This document shows positions 61,562 through 64,000 of a stretch of DNA of 64,000 nucleotides, piece by piece (the first letter of the stretch is position 1; the number at the start of each line of letters is the position of its first letter). Origin of the DNA: Emcibacter sp. Lineage in GTDB: Bacteria; Pseudomonadota; Alphaproteobacteria; Sphingomonadales; Emcibacteraceae. Where the stretch lies: NCBI GenBank assembly GCA_021647465.1, contig JAKIUQ010000002.1, forward strand, positions 124,001 to 188,000. The letters run 5' to 3'. The notes beneath the pieces are model-generated. The model had not been told where the DNA came from, made no database searches, and saw only the letters and a program-made list of their open reading frames with translations. A program made the position numbers and the translations under genes.

Positions 61562-63412
61562 TCAGTTTTTGCTTACCTTCGTCATGTCGCTGAGGAATTT
61601 ATCAACAGAGTCTTTCAGCACGAATGAATTTTCGGTCATATTCTTCGCCGTTTCCAACACATTGGATGAGGCCTCCAGCGTATGACCGGAGCCCTCGGAA
61701 ACTTTATGGATAATGTCGCTTACATTCTGGGCACTTTTTGATACGGCTTGAATACTATTGGAAATTTCAGTGGTTGCGGCCTGCTGTTGTTGTACGGCAG
61801 TGGCCGTGGATGACGCATATTCTGCGGATTGCTCGACTGCGGTGCATATATCGGTGATGGACGCTGATGCCTGCTCTGTTCTTTTTTGAACCGCCTGAAT
61901 TTGCTCATAGATATTTTGCGTGGCATCGCTTGTCTGTTTGGCCAATGACTTCACCTCTGAGGCGACGACGGCAAATCCTTTTCCGGATTCACCTGCCCGC
62001 GCGGCTTCTATGGTGGCGTTCAGGGCGAGCAGGTTTGTTTGCTCTGCAATATCATTGATCAGGCTGACGACTTCTGAAATATTTTGTGAGGCCTGTTCCA
62101 GATCCTGCATTGTTTTGGTGGTGTTTTGTGCCACATTCAGAGCATCCTGTGCGACCTGATTGGATTTTTCCATCTGCGCGGATATTTCCTGTATGGATGC
62201 CGTCATCTCTTCGGTGGCGCTGGCGACAGTCTGCACATTATGTGACATTTCGTCTGCCACATTCTCTACTTCTGTTGATTGAGCGTTAATATCCGATGCC
62301 GTTGATGTCATACTCTGGGCTGTGCTTTCCAATTCATTGGACGCAGAGGATACAAATGAGAGAACCTGACCAATTTTTTCTTCGAATGTCGCCACCAGGT
62401 TTTTCATGGCTGCCGTCGTCTCTGCGACCTTTCTGCTTTCTTCCTGTTCTATTAAATGGATTGCCTCCCGTTTTTCTTCTTCTTGCTTGAGGCGGATATC
62501 TTTTTCTTTTTGCTGTGTGATTTCGGTCTGTTTAATTTTTTCCCGCATTTTTACGGCCTCTTTCAGGCTATTCTGCAGGCTGGATAACCCAACGGCCATT
62601 TGGCCAATTTCCGTATTATCAGGATAGCTTTGAATTTCTTTGTCCAAATCATTACTTTCAAGGCTTTTTATAGAATCCGTCATATGTTTGACCGGTGTAA
62701 TGATTGAAAGCGTTATGAAATAAGCGGCGATACCAACAATAGTTAAAATAACCAAAGATAGAATTGAGATAAAGGCGATTGCGGCATTTTCAGCATCTTC
62801 CACAAAGATAATAGCCTCTTTGGTGAAAATCTCGATTTTTGTGAGCGCTTTCGTTAATTCCTGATCAATATTATCTTCCAGCAGCATAATATTGTGAACC
62901 ATAGCTTTGTCTGGTTTAATGTTATTTTTGTCTATTTCATTTAAAATTTCCAGGGCGGAGGTTTCATATGTTTTATGCTCGGCTTCTATTTTTTGAAATG
63001 TTTTGAGCAAGGCAGAAAATTCTATTCTTGCTATTTCACTATGGGTGTTTTCCGAGAATTCAGATAATTTCTCTTCTGCTTTTTTGATGTCTTGATCCAC
63101 GATATGGGACAGTTCGGTAAATTTAGTGACCGTTTCCCGAAAATAGACAGCCGCCTGTGGATCAGTGCTTAATTCAGTTGATTGGTAAAGCGCCCTTTCA
63201 AATAAAACGGCCTGCTCGAGCTGTTGAAATGTTATCTGCGATATAAGGGCTGTCAACGGTATGTCCTGATCGGTGATATCTTTGATTTTCTCGCTTATAC
63301 TGTTAAGTTGATAGAGCATGATAGAAGACAACATGATGATCCCGATCAGGGAAATAACTACCATGGAAATAATGCGATGGGAGAATCGTAACCTGTATAA
63401 TAACTCAAACAT
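61562..63412 (-). CDS. Methyl-accepting chemotaxis protein
   Basis: A 616-residue transducer. TM1 (about 13-37) is followed by a helical sensor region (to ~215) with a possible four-helix fold, TM2 (about 216-240), a HAMP linker and a long signalling domain with the hairpin tip AEQTNLLALNATIEAARAGE and GKGFAVVASEVKSLAKQ. No C-terminal CheR-binding pentapeptide. It relays a periplasmic signal to CheA/CheW, which are not in the window. ATG 63412 after AAAGGGTG was chosen over a GTG at 63421. Confidence 0.94.
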   Translation of the reverse strand: MFELLYRLRFSHRIISMVVISLIGIIMLSSIMLYQLNSISEKIKDITDQDIPLTALISQITFQQLEQAVLFERALYQSTELSTDPQAAVYFRETVTKFTELSHIVDQDIKKAEEKLSEFSENTHSEIARIEFSALLKTFQKIEAEHKTYETSALEILNEIDKNNIKPDKAMVHNIMLLEDNIDQELTKALTKIEIFTKEAIIFVEDAENAAIAFISILSLVILTIVGIAAYFITLSIITPVKHMTDSIKSLESNDLDKEIQSYPDNTEIGQMAVGLSSLQNSLKEAVKMREKIKQTEITQQKEKDIRLKQEEEKREAIHLIEQEESRKVAETTAAMKNLVATFEEKIGQVLSFVSSASNELESTAQSMTSTASDINAQSTEVENVADEMSHNVQTVASATEEMTASIQEISAQMEKSNQVAQDALNVAQNTTKTMQDLEQASQNISEVVSLINDIAEQTNLLALNATIEAARAGESGKGFAVVASEVKSLAKQTSDATQNIYEQIQAVQKRTEQASASITDICTAVEQSAEYASSTATAVQQQQAATTEISNSIQAVSKSAQNVSDIIHKVSEGSGHTLEASSNVLETAKNMTENSFVLKDSVDKFLSDMTKVSKN

Positions 63413-63421
63413 TTTTAACAC

Positions 63422-63640
63422 CCTTTACTATTTTGATTGATCACCGTTACTCGCCTGAATATACGACCTGACAAGTTAAAAAATGATTAAAATGATGATA
63501 GTGATGAAAATGATTTGGTCAATGAAATAATTATATTTCTGGATCAAAATTTTGGAAAAATAAATTTTCAAGTGAAGGGGGGTTTATGATAGAAAGATAC
63601 TGGAATACTATAATAGTCTATTGGCATAAACTCAGGGGAC
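63422..63640. other. Divergent promoter region of the chemotaxis receptor and recQ
   Basis: AT-rich with no gene. TATAAT at 63609-63614 could be the recQ -10; a matching -35 is not clear. Confidence 0.4.
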
Positions 63641-64000
63641 ATGATGCATCAATTTTCTGCAAATGAGCTGTTAAAAAATATCTTTGGTTATGATAAATTT
63701 CGGGGGGAGCAGTCCGAAATTATAGCAGACTTCGCGGCGGGAAAAAATATCCTTACCGTTATGCCGACAGGGGCGGGTAAGTCCCTTTGCTTTCAAATAC
63801 CGGCCTTAATGAAGCCGGGGCTTACCATTGTTGTATCACCGCTAATTTCCCTTATGCAAAATCAGGTTGAAGCCTTGAAAATACTCGGTGTTGATGCCGC
63901 GACTATCAATTCGAGTAATTCCCACGAAGATAACCGTGATATCTGGCACAGAATGAAAACGGGCACATTGAGATTACTATATCTGTCTCCTGAGAAATTA
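63641..64000 (+). CDS. recQ: ATP-dependent DNA helicase RecQ, 3' truncated
   Basis: The frame is open to the end of the window, 120 codons. After FGYDKFRGEQSEII the Walker A motif is MPTGAGKSLCFQIPAL, then VVSPLISLMQNQV and LLYLSPEKL, the ordered motifs of RecQ helicases. Translation starts at ATG 63641 or 63644 after AGGGG. RecQ unwinds 3'-overhang DNA in recombination and repair. Confidence 0.95.
   Translation, partial: MMHQFSANELLKNIFGYDKFRGEQSEIIADFAAGKNILTVMPTGAGKSLCFQIPALMKPGLTIVVSPLISLMQNQVEALKILGVDAATINSSNSHEDNRDIWHRMKTGTLRLLYLSPEKL

Noticed and set aside
1..64000. tRNA, rRNA, CRISPR, IS element or prophage
   Set aside because: I looked for acceptor/T-loop patterns (GTTCGAATC), phased repeats, transposase motifs and phage genes and found none convincing.

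Overview
The window is a chromosomal segment of an alphaproteobacterium, probably a free-living aquatic one. The evidence is the complete division and cell-wall (dcw) cluster with an alphaproteobacterial FtsZ tail, a DUF1491 gene, an RpoH-like promoter plus CIRCE element before groESL, CtrA-like and GANTC (CcrM) motifs at the division genes, TonB-dependent receptors of the 'EEIIVTARKR' type, and a glyQ-glyS-ppdK order. The order or genus cannot be fixed from this sequence. No prophage, insertion sequence, CRISPR array, rRNA or tRNA gene was recognised.

Layout. 1-2.2 kb: the end of an S9 prolyl oligopeptidase and two PilZ proteins. 2.2-20.1 kb: the dcw cluster mraZ-rsmH-ftsL-ftsI-murE-murF-mraY-ftsW-murG-murC-murB-ddl-ftsQ-ftsA-ftsZ, tightly coupled by stop/start overlaps. 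It lacks murD between mraY and ftsW. Its upstream region carries a perfect TTAA-N7-TTAA site and a phased ladder of MraZ-type boxes. The ftsA-ftsZ gap carries four GANTC sites. 20.3-24.6 kb: DUF1491, a nitroreductase-like (Acg) gene with a MarR regulator, and groESL. 24.7-29.3 kb: a MarR gene, an Lrp/ald divergent pair and a two-gene saccharopine pathway (LYS1-like plus LYS9-like), together an amino-acid catabolism block. 29.6-37.6 kb: an orphan triple-PAS protein, an esterase, a VOC/hydrolase/TonB-receptor cluster and a sodium symporter. 37.7-48.4 kb: a methyltransferase, polyprenyl diphosphate synthase, tRNA methyltransferase, S49 peptidase, glyQS, ppdK and an OsmC protein, with two REP-like double-hairpin elements. 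48.6-54.2 kb: a Fur-controlled TonB receptor, AlkC-type DNA glycosylase, ABM-fold protein with a divergent WYL regulator, truncated haemoglobin and cold-shock protein. 54.5-64 kb: a large hybrid histidine kinase with a REC-EAL response regulator, an RhlE-type helicase, a chemotaxis receptor and the start of recQ.

How the genes work together. The dcw genes supply peptidoglycan precursors and the divisome, and the control sites suggest cell-cycle timing by CtrA/CcrM plus MraZ autoregulation. The kinase/REC-EAL pair and the two PilZ proteins point to c-di-GMP signalling. Several regulator genes (MarR twice, Lrp, WYL) have dyads or direct repeats in their own or the adjacent control region. These are the most specific new predictions here. 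I see no clearly undescribed multi-gene system; most findings are regulatory structures and small architectural oddities.
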